Part shown: in pieces, positions 1-12,700 of the stretch
How positions within the stretch are numbered: the stretch's first letter is position 1
Layout of the letters: each line of letters opens with the position of its first letter
DNA from: Paratrimastix pyriformis
Lineage: Eukaryota > Preaxostyla > Paratrimastigidae
Assembly: GCA_027972325.1 (NCBI GenBank)
Contig: JAPMOS010000017.1
Location: forward strand, 310,001-374,000
Direction: 5' to 3'
DNA length: 64,000 nucleotides
Program-made: the position numbers and the translations under genes
Notes under the pieces: model-generated
What the model was told of the DNA's origin: nothing
Seen by the model: only the letters and a program-made list of their open reading frames with translations
The model's database searches: none

Positions 1-312
1 CCGCCCTCGCCCATCTCGCTGCCCGCCAGCCAGACCCACAGCAGCCTGCCCCTGCCCGGCCACGAGATGCGCCGCCTGGCGCCCCTGCAGATCCAGATCC
101 AGGCCCACATCAACGACCGGGCCGGGTCGCCCCAGCCCCTGTCCGCCACCCAGTCGGCGGCCCGGGTGCGGTTCACGGCCGATCATGGCCTCTTCGCCAA
201 GCTGCCCTTCGATCTGGTGAGCAAGGTGGTCGTGGCCTGGTCCCGGGTCGAGGAGTGGACCCGGGCCGACGTGGCCGCCTTCCTCGAGCAGGAGAAGTGG
301 GCAAACCAGTGA
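1..312 (+). CDS. 3' end of an unrecognised protein gene (partial)
   Basis: An open frame runs from the first base to a TGA at 310-312, giving the last 103 residues of a protein whose start lies outside the window. The N-terminal part is Pro/Ser-rich linker. The C-terminal 45 residues look folded, with an amphipathic LPFDLVSKVVVAW stretch and an ending rich in Trp and acidic residues (VEEWTRADVAAFLEQEKW). I do not recognise the family. The internal ATG at 67 is not a likely start because the frame is open upstream of it. Confidence 0.6.
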   Translation, partial: PPSPISLPASQTHSSLPLPGHEMRRLAPLQIQIQAHINDRAGSPQPLSATQSAARVRFTADHGLFAKLPFDLVSKVVVAWSRVEEWTRADVAAFLEQEKWANQ

Positions 313-454
313 GGCCACGCCGCCGCCCCTCCCCCATCCCATCCCATCCCATCTGGCCACGTACCACCCCGCGCCACGCCACGCCACGCACAGACTCCCT
401 CCCCCCCAACCATACGCTCTCTGCGCCGCCCAACATCATCCCATGGCATCCCAA

Positions 455-525
455 TCACCAGCCACCAGCCACCAGCCACCACCAGCCACCAGCCACCAGC
501 CACCAGCCACCAGCCACCAACCACC
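455..525. repeat. CCAGCCAC tandem repeat
   Basis: About eight or nine imperfect copies of an 8-base unit (ccagccac) in a row, in intergenic DNA just after the partial gene. Confidence 0.8.
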
Positions 526-1059
526 CCCAGCCTCCAAGGCGGTCGGGACTTTCGCTCCCCACCTGGGTGGCTTCTGCTGCCTGCCCTTCCCTTCCCTTTG
601 CCCTCCCGTGTGTGTGTCTCTGCCGCTTGTTTGGCGGCGTCTCTCCGCCCTTCCGTCCCAACTCGTGTCCGTGCCCGTCCGTGAGGTTGCCGTGTTTCGT
701 TTTCCCGCTCCCTTCCTCCCCTGCCCCGCACTCCTGCCTCCCGCCCCTGCCCCCGCGTCGCGCTCGAGGGGACGAGGTCCGAGAGCCCTCCGCCACTTGG
801 GCGGGGCCGCCTCTGCCTCCTCCGCCTCGGCTGGCCTTCATAGGTGTTCCCTTCCGCCCCTCGCCCGCTGCTCCTCCGTATCCACCAATTCCATCGTTTC
901 CATTGTCGTTTCATTTTCTTTTTTCCATATCTCCCCCCCGCCCGCCCCCCCGCCCGCGCCCAACTCCATCCCCCGGCGCCCTCTCCCTGTCCGCCGTCTC
1001 AGCCTTCCTCATGTCCTGTTGTCCACCTGATGCTGTCTATCGTATCGTACCTTCTCCAC

Positions 1060-1215
1060 TCATCGAATCGTATGTTCTCCACTCATCTTATCTTATGCTC
1101 TCCACCCATCTTATCTGTGTGCTCTATCCATCTTATCTGTGTGCTCTATCCATCTTATCTGTGTGCTCTCCACCCATCTTATCTTATGCTCTCTCCGCCC
1201 ATCTTCTCTGTGTGC
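1060..1215. repeat. Imperfect minisatellite, unit about 21-25 bp
   Basis: Six to seven imperfect copies of CATCTTATCTGTGTGCTCT followed by a variable ccaccc or atc tail, in intergenic DNA. Confidence 0.75.
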
Positions 1216-1659
1216 TCTCCCTCTCTCGGTCAGAACGCATCAGCTCGGGGACCCTGCGGCTGCGCATTCTCCCTGCCCTGATCTGCTCTCTGGTTGTTGG
1301 TGTGTTGGTATTGTGGTGTTGGTGTTGTTCTTGGTCTGCGTCGGGTCCGATGATTTTTCGCTCCCTTGCTCCCTCCATCCTGGATTCTTTCCCAAGTCGT
1401 CATCACCATCATCACCATCATTGTCATCACCATCATTGTCATGTCATCACCATCATCATCATCATCGCGTCGTTTCTGGTACACAGTTTCGAGTTCCTTT
1501 TCCTGGTTTACGTGCGCGCCTCCGGTCAGCGGTTTGTCCGATTTTCGCAGGTCTTTCACACTCCCCTCCTCTCCGTCCGTCCCTCCTCCTCTTCCTCTTC
1601 CTCTTCCCTCGTTTTATCTCGTCACTTACCTGTCCCCACGGTCCTTCCTTCACCTCCTT

Positions 1660-1930
1660 CACCTTCACCTTCACCTCCCTCCCCTCCCCTCCTCCCTCCT
1701 CCCCTCCCCTCCCTCCTCCCCCTCCTCCCTCCCCTCCCTCCTCCCTCCTCCCTCCCTCCCTCCCTCCCCTCCCTCCCTCCCCTCCCCTCCCTCCCCTCCC
1801 CTCCCTCCCCTCCCTCCCCTCCCCTCCCTCCCCTCCTCCCTCCCTCCCCTCCCTCCCCTCCCCTCCCTCCCCTCCTCCCTCCCTCCCCTCCCCTCCCCTC
1901 CCCTCCTCCCTCCCTCCTCCTCCCTCCCGT
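1660..1930. repeat. Polypyrimidine tract (CCCTCC-type)
   Basis: About 270 bases almost purely C and T on the plus strand, built from CCCT, CCTCC and CTCCC units. All open frames over it encode Pro/Ser/Leu or Gly/Arg/Glu runs and are not genes. Confidence 0.85.
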
Positions 1931-2571
1931 TTTCCGTTCACGTCGACATTCTCCTTCCTTCTCCGTTCGCTTCCCGTTTCGGCATCTCCCACCCATGCCG
2001 GGCCCCCCAAAAAAGATGTCGCCGATGACCATCAGCTGTTTCACCGGCACCCTCATCATCGCCATCGTCTCCAGTCCAATCTATATCACGCCTTCCACAG
2101 CGCAGCCCCTCCCGAACCGAACGCATGCGCACGGCCAGACAAGACGCACGACTGATGCCCCCACCCCCCCCCGCTCTTGGCTCGTCCCCCCCCCGCACAC
2201 CCTCATCGGGCTGCTGGTGGGCGTGGGGACCCTTCGCCCAGCCCTTCGCCGGCCGCCTCCTCGCCCAGCAGGGCCCCCTCCTCCTCGGGCACGGGCGGCC
2301 CGCCATCCCTCGGGTCCCCCGCGGCCGGCCCCCCGGAGAAGGCGAACTCCTCCCGGGCTGCGCAAGCCCCACATTGGGCATCATACAGGGCATTGGGCAT
2401 GGCGGGACAGGCTGAATTTGGGTCGTTTGGGGGGCGCGAGAGCAGAGCATGGATGCATCAAACCGCTCGGCCCCCAGCTCGGCGCACCCGGGATGAGGGC
2501 GTGGGGGGCGGAAGCCGAAGATTTCGGGCGAATCGAACGGCGACAGGGAACCGGTGCCGTTCGCCCAGTGG

Positions 2572-5500
2572 TCAAAGGCGAAGGGCGGGGAAGGTGCCCA
2601 GACCAGGGGGCGGCCTGTCAAAGCGCATCTTGGCGAAGAGCTCGTCCTCAGGCGACGTGGCCCCCGCCTCGGCGCCCGCTGCCCCGGCCCTGTCGCCCCC
2701 ACCAGCGCCCTCTGGCACGGCTTCCGCACACACCAGCAGATCGTCAATCACAATGTGAATTGCCGGGTTGATGAAGACCCGACCCCATATCGGGGAGGGG
2801 AAGGGCAGCAGCAGACCGCCCCCAGGCGGCGGCACATTCCGCAGGGCAGATCCCGCGGCCTCGTCCTCGTCCTCGTCCATCCCGGGGTGCTCGCGGCTGA
2901 GCACAAGCCTGCCCAACCCCCCACCGTCATAGCCACAGCCACAGGTTAGAGCGACTGCAGCCCCCAGATGATGCCAATCTTGTTGCTGATGATGACTGGG
3001 TGATGGCTGGGTGCTCAAGGGATCGCCAGCTGTCCATCCCACGCACGGACCACTGGTTGGCGGGGGACGGGCGCCAGATGAGGGCCAGCACGAGCATGGG
3101 CACGAAGTAGAGCACCTGCCAGACAATGTCCACCATCCAGGCCAGGCTCCACCGCCGGTCGGCTGGCAGCACCACAGAGTCGAGGCTGCCACCATCCCCC
3201 CAACCACCACCCCATGACCCACATCACCCCATGACCCGCATCACCCCATGACCCACATCACCCCCCGCGGACGGATGCGCGACACAGTCCAATGGGATCG
3301 ATCAGGCTCCTGTGCGAGAAGCGAAACCCACCGTTCGACGGCATGACAAGGGGTTGGCGGCGCAACGTCGAGTGGGCGGGTGGGTGGTGGGTTGGTGGTG
3401 GCGGTGGGCCGCCGGACAGAGAGAGATAGCGTGTTCAACGGACATGGAGACGGCCAGGTAGAGGACGGTCAGGGCCATGGCGGCCACCAGGCAGTAGAAG
3501 AACCAGCGGTACTTGGCCCGCTTGACGGGCTCGTCGTGCTGCCGCAGCCAGGCCATCACCGGGCCCATGCCCACGAAGACCTGCCCCACCCGCCATCGGC
3601 CCCAGCCCCCAGGCGCCCCCACCAGACGGCATCGTGAAAGCCTCCCCACCCACCACGCCCGGCAGCCCTCCAGCACGCCCCACGGCCCGGCCACACACAC
3701 ACACATGATGCCGGCAGACCCACCCCCACCCGGTGGACTCGGTCGCCCCCATTGGCGGACACGATCCACGCCCCCGCCCACCCGCCCACCCGCCCACTCG
3801 CCCACCCGAGGCAGACCCAGATGCCCCACATGGCGTCGAGGGCCAGCGAGGCCACCACGAAGAACGTGTACAGCCCGCTGGCCGCCCCGACGGTGACGTA
3901 GTGCGAGGCGACGAGGGACTGGGGGTTGATCATGTCCCCCGTGAAGCTGACCCCCCCGTACAGCAGGCAGTAGCCGGCCATCAGGCGCCGCTTGCCCTGC
4001 AGCGAGGATCTGGGGGGGGGGGGGGGGGGGGGGGGGGGGCGGGGCCATAGGGGAATCGTCGACAGAACCCATGAGGTCCCAGAAACAAGGCGCGTCCTCC
4101 CACCACCGATCGCCCCCACGGAAGGCGACGCAAGGGGAGACACGGGACGGGCGGGTGGGGGTTCATGGATCGGGCGGGTGGGTCATGCCGACCTGACCAC
4201 GCCCAGCCCGTGGGCCACCAGGAGGACGAGGACCCGGGAGAGGGTCTTCTTCAGGGTGCCGAACATGATGGCGAAGACGCCCGCCGCCACGGGTGCGACC
4301 CACCATCCACCATCGCAGCCGAGGAGCAGCCAGCCAGCGAGTCAAGGAGGAAGGCACGACCGGTGGGAGGGGCGGGGGCGGGTGATGGCTGTGGGGCGGG
4401 CGGGGCAGGCGTGGAGGGATGGGTCCGATATGAGGCAGCCCGTCGTCGTTGAAGCAGTCCCAGCCGATGTACGTGGCGATCATCTCCGCCATGCCCACCC
4501 CCAGCAGCAGGCTGACCCAGTTCTGCCGTTGCGCATCAAGACCGACGCGGCCCGGCGGCACACGGGGAGCAGAAGCGGGTGAGTTGGGGGGTGGCGTGTG
4601 GTGGGACGGGCAGCTGAAGGCTTGTGCGCGGTTCGTACGATCACGCCTCCCTTCCTCCCCTCCCTCCCTCCCTCCCATCCCCCCCCCCCCCCCCCCGCCT
4701 CCCCGCCTCCCGTTGGTGGCGACCTGCAGGGTGATCAGCTGGCGCCAGTAGCGGAGGCACAGCAGGAACCAGATCAGGCTGGCCACTCCGTAGCATGCCG
4801 CCGCGCCCGCGTAGAACTGAGCATGGCGCCGCGGAACAGCATGGCGCCACGGCACGGAACAGCAGCATGGTGAAGCAGAAAGCAGAATGGCGGAAATCCT
4901 GTCCGTGAGCGCTGGCGGGGCGGTCGGAAAACACAGACGGGCAGATAACCGTAGTCTCCCCCGCCCAGGTAGCCGAACGGGTTGGCGATGACCCAGGTCG
5001 CCGCGACCCGCAGTTTGGGGGCGCCCGGCCGGCAGTTGGCCCGAAAGATGTAGTAGAGGTTGGTGCTGTTGACATCGTAATCCTAGACAGAGGGATTCGA
5101 GTCCCGTGCAGCAGGGCAGCAGCAGCGGACCAGACTGAACGTACTCGTCTGCTGCCCCGGGGGGATCTCCACCTCCCAGAACTGAAGAGTCCGAGAGTTT
5201 TTCGAGGTGCCGCCCCGGGGAGAGGTCGATGTCATTTCAGGGGAGGCAATGATCACATGCCCAATCTGCGTGTCGTTGCCGCACAAACCCCGGCTGAAGA
5301 GCTCCTCGGTGCAACAGTACTTCGTTTCGCCGTTCTCCGTTTTCACCCCGACGAAGCCACCCGCGATATCATCAACAGTCGCAACAACAATCTCAAACAG
5401 CTGGGTCTCATTCACGGAGACCAGTGGCTGTACACTGCCTCGGCTCACCTTGATGACCGGATCACGAGAGATTGGAAGGGGCGATTGTTGGCGCGCGAAA

Positions 5501-5622
5501 ATACCCGCGCGAAAGTAGGAGACCTCAGGGGACATCAATTCATCTGTCAACGTAAATAGATAGGCCAACGAAGGCGAGAATTGGAACACCGAAAAAAGAA
5601 AGACAGCGAGGAGGATTGCCAT
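2572..5622 (-). CDS. Lung-seven-transmembrane (GOST/TMEM87-GPR107-like) membrane protein
   Basis: Multi-exon minus-strand gene. Exon 1 starts at ATG 5622 with a hydrophobic signal peptide (MAILLAVFLFSVFQFS) and a luminal GOLD-like beta domain. Later exons, in order, give a NPFGYLGGGDYGYLP loop, TM segments FYAGAAACYGVASLIWFLL, LLLGVGMAEMIATYIGW, KKTLSRVLVLLVAHGLGVV and GLYTFFVVASLALDAMWGI, and lastly VLYFVPMLVLALIWRPS followed by an acidic tail (DEDEDE). The order NP[YF]GYL, QNW, LSR, WRPS is that of the Lu7TM/GOST family, Golgi and endosomal trafficking proteins. The 3' end is uncertain: I took the TGA at 2572, but one more acidic exon at 2203-2400 is possible. TMEM87 versus GPR107 subfamily cannot be decided. 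Its start is 67 bp from that of the next, divergent gene. Confidence 0.82.
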
Positions 5623-5689
5623 AATCCCCCATTGGTTCTTTTAGCTTCATTGTGTCGTGTTGGACACGGCGTCGGCCGCCACACTACTC
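5623..5689. promoter_or_regulatory. Shared divergent promoter, 67 bp
   Basis: The only DNA between the start codons of the minus-strand Lu7TM gene and the plus-strand acyltransferase gene, so both must initiate in or near it. It is less GC-rich than its surroundings and holds an inverted CCAAT (ATTGG at 5631-5635). No TATA box is obvious. Confidence 0.55.
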
Positions 5690-7473
5690 ATGGATGACCG
5701 TCCCACCACCACACCTGCCTCCTCGGACCACGCGGAAACCCCTCGTTTGGAAGGCTTTGAGAGTGATCTCTGGGAAGATCTCAAGATCTTCGGTCGCAAA
5801 GGACTGTCCGATGTTCCCAATAAGGAGAAGCTCGTGGTTCTCTACAAAACGACTGTGCACCGAGTGCGCAACCTCGTCAAGGTTGCTGCCTCGAAGAAGG
5901 AGATCGTGATTCCTTTTGTTGACAAACTCAGCTTTTTCTGGGGAGTCTTCCTGCTGACCGTCTCGGAATACCTTATTTGTCAAACTCCTCGGCTTCTTTC
6001 CTTCTTCTATCCGATGAATCTGATCCCGGCTTGTATTATTCGCTACTTCATGTACGCGCCCCAGAAATGGCAATACTTTCTGCTGGATTTCTGCTATTAT
6101 GCCAACGCATTCCTGATATTCCATATCTTTTTATATCCAGCCTCACCGTTGCTCTTCGAAATCTGTTTTATGTTTGCCAACGGTCCCCTGCTGATCGCTA
6201 TCGCACTTTGGAAAAATTCCCTCGTCCTGTCCGCTGGCTCCATCTCCATCTCGTGGGAAACTCACTCTCCCGATAGGCACGATATCGACAAGATGACATC
6301 AGTGATTCTGCATGGGTTCGCCCCAGTGGGTCTGTCGACCTCCGGCATGTGCGCCCTTTCACCGACCTGCCCGACACGCAGTCACCTATGCCCTGCGGTG
6401 GAAGATCCCCGCCGCTGTTGGCTCTCGGTACTTCCCCCTGGGCGTTGTGGCTGTTCCCGAGCGGATGCAGCTGCGCACCATCTGGGTGGCCCTGCTCATG
6501 TACCTGATCTGGCAGGTCCGCTCCATCCCCTTCCTTCCCATCCCCCCCCCCCCCCCCCCCCTTCCCATCTCCCCACGCAGACAGACACGTACATGTACAG
6601 ATGCGCAGACACCTTTTTTTACCGTGTGGTTCACCCGGTTGTGTCCACGGGCGGTGCCGGGCTGCAGCTGTGCTACTACCTCAAGGTGGCCGAGATTGAC
6701 CGGAAGGCCCTCGAGCGCGACCCCGAGCTGCAAAACTCGGAGCGTTGGCTGGCCTCCCGGCTTGCAGAGGTCCGACCGACACACTGGCGGTCTCCTCTCC
6801 ACAACGCCCTTCCCCTTGCAGGGCACATTTCTCTATAAGCTGTACAACCTCCGCGGCCACAGCCCACGCTTCCAGACCCTCATGTTCATGCGTCTGTAGC
6901 GTCCCCCCTGTTTGCACCTCCTCCATGTCTGCGCCACCTGCAACCTACAACATTCCACTGGTATGCCGGGTTCTCATCGGCGGGCCTGCCCCTCCGCTTC
7001 CAGTGACCCAGCTGGCCTACACCTTCGGCTGCCTCATCCCGACCTACCTGCTCTACAGGTTCCGCTGGCTCCACGCCACGACCCTCCTCGGTCCGCCACC
7101 CTGATGCCAGCCCTCCTTTCAGCATGCCTCTCGTCTCGCACCACACTCACCACACCGCGCTGTTGCTTCAATCCGTTCATCGGCTCTCTCATGGCCTCCC
7201 CCACCCCGGTCAGTCATCGGAGGTACCTGCGTCTGGAACGGCGCCGGGTACTACCAACTCTGGATCGCCAACAAACGTCAAGCCCACGAGAAAAAGGCCG
7301 CCGCCGCTGCCGCTGCCGCCGCGAACATCAGTCCGGCAACCACCCCCGCGAGTCCTCTCATCACCAACGATACCGGCGCCAGTGGCACCTCGACTGCCAT
7401 GCCGGTGGCGATCCAACACGAGGCCTCCCCAGCCGAGGCCGTTTCTCCTGCAAATCACCCCAAAGCCCAGTGA
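5690..7473 (+). CDS. GPC1: Glycerophosphocholine acyltransferase 1-like (DUF2838) membrane enzyme
   Basis: The family transfers an acyl chain from acyl-CoA to glycero-3-phosphocholine to make lysophosphatidylcholine. ATG at 5690 (MDDRPTTT); an upstream in-frame GTG is not used. Exon 1 has DKLSFFWGVFLLTVSEYL, KWQYFLLDFCYYAN, FANGPLLIAIALWKNSLV and the invariant HDIDKMTSVILHG. Spliced exons continue with VVTYALRW, LMYLIWQLCYYLKV, TFLYKLYNLRGHSP, LTQLAYTFGCLIPTYLLY and WNGAGYYQLW, all in the order of the DUF2838 family. Intron donors are GTCTGT, GTCCGC, GTCCGA, GTCTGT and GTCCGC, each restoring frame. The tail is Ala/Pro/Ser-rich and ends at TGA 7471-7473. At least six TM helices are visible. 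It opens divergently from the Lu7TM gene. Confidence 0.88.
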
Positions 7474-7857
7474 ACAGCTTCCGAAAGGAAGCGATTCGTA
7501 TCTCAAGTTATTCTCCGATACGAATTGAAGTGTTGTGGAGTGCGTGGGTTTGGGTTTGCTTCCGGGTTTTTTCTTGTTGTGCCTTTCTTATTGGCGCTCG
7601 TGTAAAACCGTGCAGGAAGTGGAGATGTGGCGCCCGGATTGTGAGCCCGACCCCATTGGTGACATTCGCTCTTTCGGGGGAAAAGGAAATGGAAAAGGTG
7701 ACCTTCTTCTGTCCATTCTTTTCGAATTGGTCTGTCGGCGCGGGCTCCACTTGTCCCCTGAAATTTTCGAAGGGATGATGTGGAACTTATTGCCCCGTTC
7801 CTTGGGACATGTGGTGGTGCCATCTTCGTCTATAACTGGAACCCCGACGCGGGGAAG

Positions 7858-9650
7858 ATGACTGATTTCCTGCAGCAATCTTCGCATGTGACCGTCGTGC
7901 CATTTTCTCTCGACTCGTTCGTGCAGGCTGCCATCGATTCACCCAAAAAGGTTGTCGTCCTTTTGACTGGGACCGGCCCATTCGGGGAGGCGCAGCGCGA
8001 ACTCTTTAGTCTGTTTCCTTTTTTGGGCATTTGAGATCTCTTGTCTCGCCACTCGTAGCCGAACTGCGGAAGAAGATTCCCGCCCACATCATCGATGTTC
8101 TCCGGGTTCCTGAGGTTTGTGCACGCTGCTGCATCCGGTTGCACTGCTCTCATAGGACATCGCCGATGTCCCCGTCCATTTCGCCCGGTTTATGCAAACC
8201 GGGGCACTCTCCCCGGACACAGCCGGCGTTCGGGACCAGTTCCACCTCCCGCCGCCCGCCGCAGGGTCTGATCATCGTTCGACCTCCGCCTCTGCCGGTG
8301 GCCGAGCGCTGATTTCTTCTTTCTCTTTCCCCCACGCTCTGCAGTGCTGCCGGCTCGCTTCTCCTGTGCCCGGGCCTGTCCTCCCAGGGCAGCTTCTTCA
8401 CCGACCCGGCCATCTTCGGCACCCTCACCCAGGTCGGTTCCGCCTCCCCGCCCCCTCATCTTACTCGGGCGGCTGACTGGCTGGATAGTTCCGAGCGACC
8501 CACCGGGACGTGGTGACCGTGGCCCGGCTGCACGCCCACTGCCACACGAGCGCCGCGGCGGGGCACCCGCACCCCGTCCACCCGCTGGCCGAGGAGGACG
8601 CCATGTACGCCGACCTGTACGAGGCCAACTTCACCGTGGCCCCGCCTGAGCACCACAACCACCTGCCCTACATCGGTCCGCCAGCCGTCCACACCCACCC
8701 GCCCCCCTTCCCACAGCCACCCACCTCCGCGTCACTCCATCCATCCCCGTCGCTCCGCTACATGCCCTCTCTGGGTCCCGGGCAGCCGGTTTCGACGTTG
8801 TCGTGGCCGATGCTGGGGCGCCGGTGGCTCAGGACGCGCTCTACTTCAGCACAGCCACTGTCCTTCTGGCCTACGTGCCCCCGGGGACCCAGCCCCCAGC
8901 GACCCTGGTCTGTCCCTCTCCCGATACCCCTGCCCGCGCGGGCACCCATCAAAACGGCGACCCTTCCTGACTGGGTTCCGTGGTGATTCCTCTTGGATAC
9001 GGCGTGGTGGTGGTGGGGGTGGCGCGACGGCGCGCGTGCTGGCCGGGTGGCTGTCCCCCAGGTTGGAGCGGCCCATCTCTTCAGCGGCCCGGCCGAGCTG
9101 CACCGGCTGCTCGCGGCGCTCTTCGACCGGCCGGCCGGCGCCCCGGTCCGCACCCTTCGCGCAGCGCCCCGCCCTTGCCCGCCCCACCTCGCCTCACGCT
9201 TCTTGCTCAATGGCCACTGCGCTCGGGATGGGGTCGGATCCACCATCCCACGGCAGGCCACCGTGGCTCCCTCCCCGGTCGGGCGGGCCCGCTTCGAGCT
9301 GCGCTGCGGGGTGCCGGACGGCACCGAGGTCGCCAAGGTGGCCGCCACCCGCGGCTGGGGTCCGTATGCCAGACAAAGAAGACAAGCCATCTCACCCACC
9401 CTGTCGGTCCGAATCGGCGTGTCAACGGCCTTCTTTTACCCGCTGGGTCCCCCCGGGGGTGCGGATTGTGGCAGATGTGGACGTGGACCGGTCCCGGGGC
9501 GGGGCGGGTGCCTCTACCTCGGCCTCGGCCTGCCACCGGCACCTGTCTGAGGAGTTCTGGCCTGACTACAAGCGGACCGCCCCGCAGTACCTCGCCATGG
9601 GAGTGCCGCCCCCCGGGGTCCGCTTCGAACCCCACACCTGCCGCGTAAGC
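7858..9650 (+). CDS. Unrecognised multi-exon gene, possibly continuous with TTLL12
   Basis: First plausible ATG at 7858 (MTDFLQQSSHVTVVPF), followed by a VVVLLTGTGPFGEAQ beta-strand/Gly loop. Later open blocks bounded by AG and GT look like exons: SLVSPLVAELRKKIPAH, DIADVPVHFARFMQTGALS, GSLLLCPGLSSQGSFFTDPA, DVVTVARLHAHCHTSAAAG (His-rich, ending HHNHLPYIG), GFDVVVADAGAPVAQDALYF, ARFELRCGVPDGTEVAKVAA and FWPDYKRTAPQYLAMGVPPP. I do not recognise the family. No clear stop ends the gene: the last block runs to a good donor (CGC/GTAAGC, near 9643) that joins in phase 0 to the first TTLL12 exon at 9841. So it may be the N-terminal half of a longer TTLL12 protein rather than a separate gene. Exon joins are approximate. 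Confidence 0.4.
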
Positions 9651-9736
9651 ACGCACGCATCAATACATCACATCACGGCACATCACGGCGCACCGCGTCG
9701 CACCACGGCATCAAGCATCACGTCACAGGTCACAGC

Positions 9737-12700
9737 ATGCCACGACACAAGACACTGGTCTCACGCCAGGACATTGATCGTCACGACACACACCACCATC
9801 TCCGCTGCTCCTCCGGCCACCCCCTCTCGGCTGCCAGGACGCTGCGATCTGCTGCGCCTTCGTGGCGGCCCATCAGGGGCAGCTGGAGGCCATGGGGCTG
9901 CCCCGGCCCCTGTGGCGTCCCCTGGCCCGCAAGCTGGCCGGGCTGCCGGCCCACCCGGCCGCCCGCGAGGACCAGCTCGTCCAGGCGGGCATCGCCCCGG
10001 CCGAGGTGCCCGCCCCGGGGCCCGTCTTCGACGAGGCCGACAGCGTCGCCTTCATGCCGCAGGCCGGCGAGATGGCGGTCCGGATGGCTGGGCGGATCCA
10101 GCCCCCGCCCCTGTGCTGCCCCTGCCTGTGCTGCTGCCCCTGCCTGTGCTGCCCCTGCCTGTGCGTGCTGCCCCTGGCTGGCTCGGAGTCTCTTGTGGCG
10201 TGGTGAGGCGGGACCTCGTCGTCTTTCTCTCCCTGCTCCCCTCCTCGCGCTGCCCCGCCGTGCCGATCGAACCCCTTCCCCGTCCCCCCTTGCCCGCCGC
10301 CAGGCACGGGACCCGACCCTGATCGCGGTGCAGCAGGTGCTGACCTGCAGCCGGCCCGACCGGCCCCCGATCGCCCCCTACTCGCACGTGTGGCTGGTCT
10401 CACACAGCTGGGTCACCGAGATCGCCACCGCCTGCGAGCAGGTCCGCCCCCGCCGCCCCCGCCATCATTTTTCGCTGCATCCCCCGATCCGGGGTGCCGG
10501 GCGGGAGAGGGCCCAAGAGTAACCCCCCCCCCCCCCCCACCCCCCACCCCCCTGCCCCCCGTCATCATTCCCCACCCGCATCTCCGGCCGTTGGGGGTGG
10601 CGCCCTCACAGATCCGCACGAACGAGGCCATCCTGCGCTTCGTCGAGCGGGCCGCGGGTCTGGCTGCCCCCGAGGAGGAGGAGGATGTCCCCGAGGAGGA
10701 TGTCCCCGAGGAGGGAGCCGCCGATGAGGACCAGCTGGCGGGCGAGGACCAGCCCGACGAGAACGGGGGCTTCCTGCCGGCCCCCGAGCTGCTCGCCCTG
10801 GCTGCCGACCAGTGGGCCGCCGAGCGGGACCGGTTCGCGGGGGCCCCCGACATGGGGCCCCGCAAGCTCGACCTCTCCGAGCGCCGCCTGTCATCCGTCA
10901 CGGTCCGGCCGCCGCCCATCAAATCGCCAACCCACAGCCACTGTCATGGTCACCCTGTCAGCCACCACGACCCGACCGCCCATCACACCACCAGCTCACA
11001 GCCACTGCTCATGCGGTCTGGCGCACCCTGAGGCGGCCAGAGCTACCCACGGCCACGGCCACGGCCACGGCCACGGCCACGGCCACGGCCACGGCCACGG
11101 CTTGGAACGCTTACATCCGCCGCTACGGCCGCATTCATCGTCACCAGCATCGCCAGCATCATCAGCACCAGTATCGGTATCATCACCATTGCCACCAGCC
11201 CATCATGCCCCCATTTTTGATGGAGGTCACCAGCGTCGCGGCCTCCGGTGGCCCGGTGGCCCCTCCCCTCCCCATGATCATCCTGTCCACCACGCGCGAG
11301 TTGGCAGGGATGGATCCCTGACTTCCCTCATCGCCCTTCCCTCCCCCGCCCCCCACCGCGCGCCGCCCAGCCTCTGCAACTGGGGGCCCACCTGCCAGCC
11401 CTGGAGGCCCTGCTGCTCTCGGAGAACCCGCTCTCCTCGCTGGAGGACCTGCTGGGGGCCGTCCGCCAGCTGCCCAACCTGCGGGCCCTCTGGGTGGGCA
11501 ACACCCCTGGCCAAGGTCGATACCTCCCCCCCCCCCCCCTTTTCTGTATTGGCACGCAGACACCACCACCGCCGATGACTGTATCGCGATCATGATGATG
11601 TTGCGTGGTTTCACACATCAGTCTTCCTCCAGTTGGTGGCTATGACCGCTGGGTGCTGGTGGCTATGACCGTTGCGTGGCTCTTCCACCCTACCGGTTTG
11701 TGGCTCTGACCTCTGAGTTCTGGTGGCTCTGACCGCGGGGTGGCTCGAACCGCGGGATTTTGTGGGCGTAGCGGCTGGGGTTCGCCGAGCTGGCTCGGGT
11801 GCTTGGCGAGGCCTGCCCCGGCTGCAGATCCTCAACCGACGCCTGCTGCCCCAGGCCACCCGGGATCCATGGGCCCTGGTCTACATCGCCACCATCCCCG
11901 GCCCCGGTCCGCGGCTTTAGCATGCTGCCCACCACCCACCACCCACCACCACCCACCACCACCACCACCACCCACCACCACCCCATGCTCGATCTCACCC
12001 CCCCCCCCCCCCTTCCGTCTCGGGGGACGCCGTGGGGCAGAGGGCCTGGTCAACCGGCGGCCCTGCCGTGGGCTCGGGGACATCGTCGCGCTGGACCTGA
12101 GCGACCGCGGACTGGCGGGGGCCCACTTCGGGTCGGGCCCCGAGTGGGTCTGGCATCGGCTCGTCCGCATGCGAACCCTGGACCTCAGCGCCAACCCCGA
12201 CCTCATGGCCGCCCTCTGGCGCGAGGCCGAGACGCCCGTCTGTAGCCCCCCGGGATGGATGGGTGGGAATCACCCGGATGGCGGGCATCACCCGGGATGT
12301 GCGGGGATATTCCCCGGGTGGATGGGGTCACCTCCGGGATGGGCGGATCTCACCCCCGTTGGGGAATTCGTGCCTGGTGGCTCATCCGCACTGTGTCCTC
12401 CACCGCCCGACTGACCCCGCGCCCATGCGGGGGCGATGTGATCTGCAGGCCTCGTCGAGGCCCATCCTGGACGCCCTCAACTACCTGATCGAGGTCGGCC
12501 ATCCCTGCGGCTCCTCCGCCTCCTCCGCCCCGTGGCTCCAACCCCCACCCACAGCCACGATTCCTGCCAGACCCGCCACGCACACACACATCTGCCATGC
12601 CCTCATCATCTCCATCCCCCATCCCCCCATCCCGATCCGTGTGTCCGTTTCCCCTCGTCTCACCCTGTCTCCCGCGTCCGCCGTCCGGTCTGTCCCTCCT

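Larger units (their letters stand above)
313..2571. other. 2.2 kb without a supported gene; low-complexity DNA
   Basis: Long frames cross this stretch on both strands, but they are artefacts of simple sequence: CCAGCCAC repeats, a CATCTTATCTGTGTGCTCT repeat, CAT triplets and about 260 bp of CCCTCC-type polypyrimidine. The translations are Pro/Ser/His runs without domains. The part from about 2200 to 2570 could hold a last acidic exon of the minus-strand gene that follows, because a minus frame at 2203-2400 is Glu-rich, but I could not place a splice junction. Confidence 0.6.

Noticed and set aside
255-2771. 838-residue open frame on the plus strand
   Set aside because: It starts at a GTG and is made of Pro/Ser/His runs from simple repeats; no domain, and no conserved segment.
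5085-5115. tRNA-like T arm (GGGATTCGAGTCCC)
   Set aside because: No acceptor stem, D arm or anticodon arm around it; it lies at an exon/intron edge of the Lu7TM gene.
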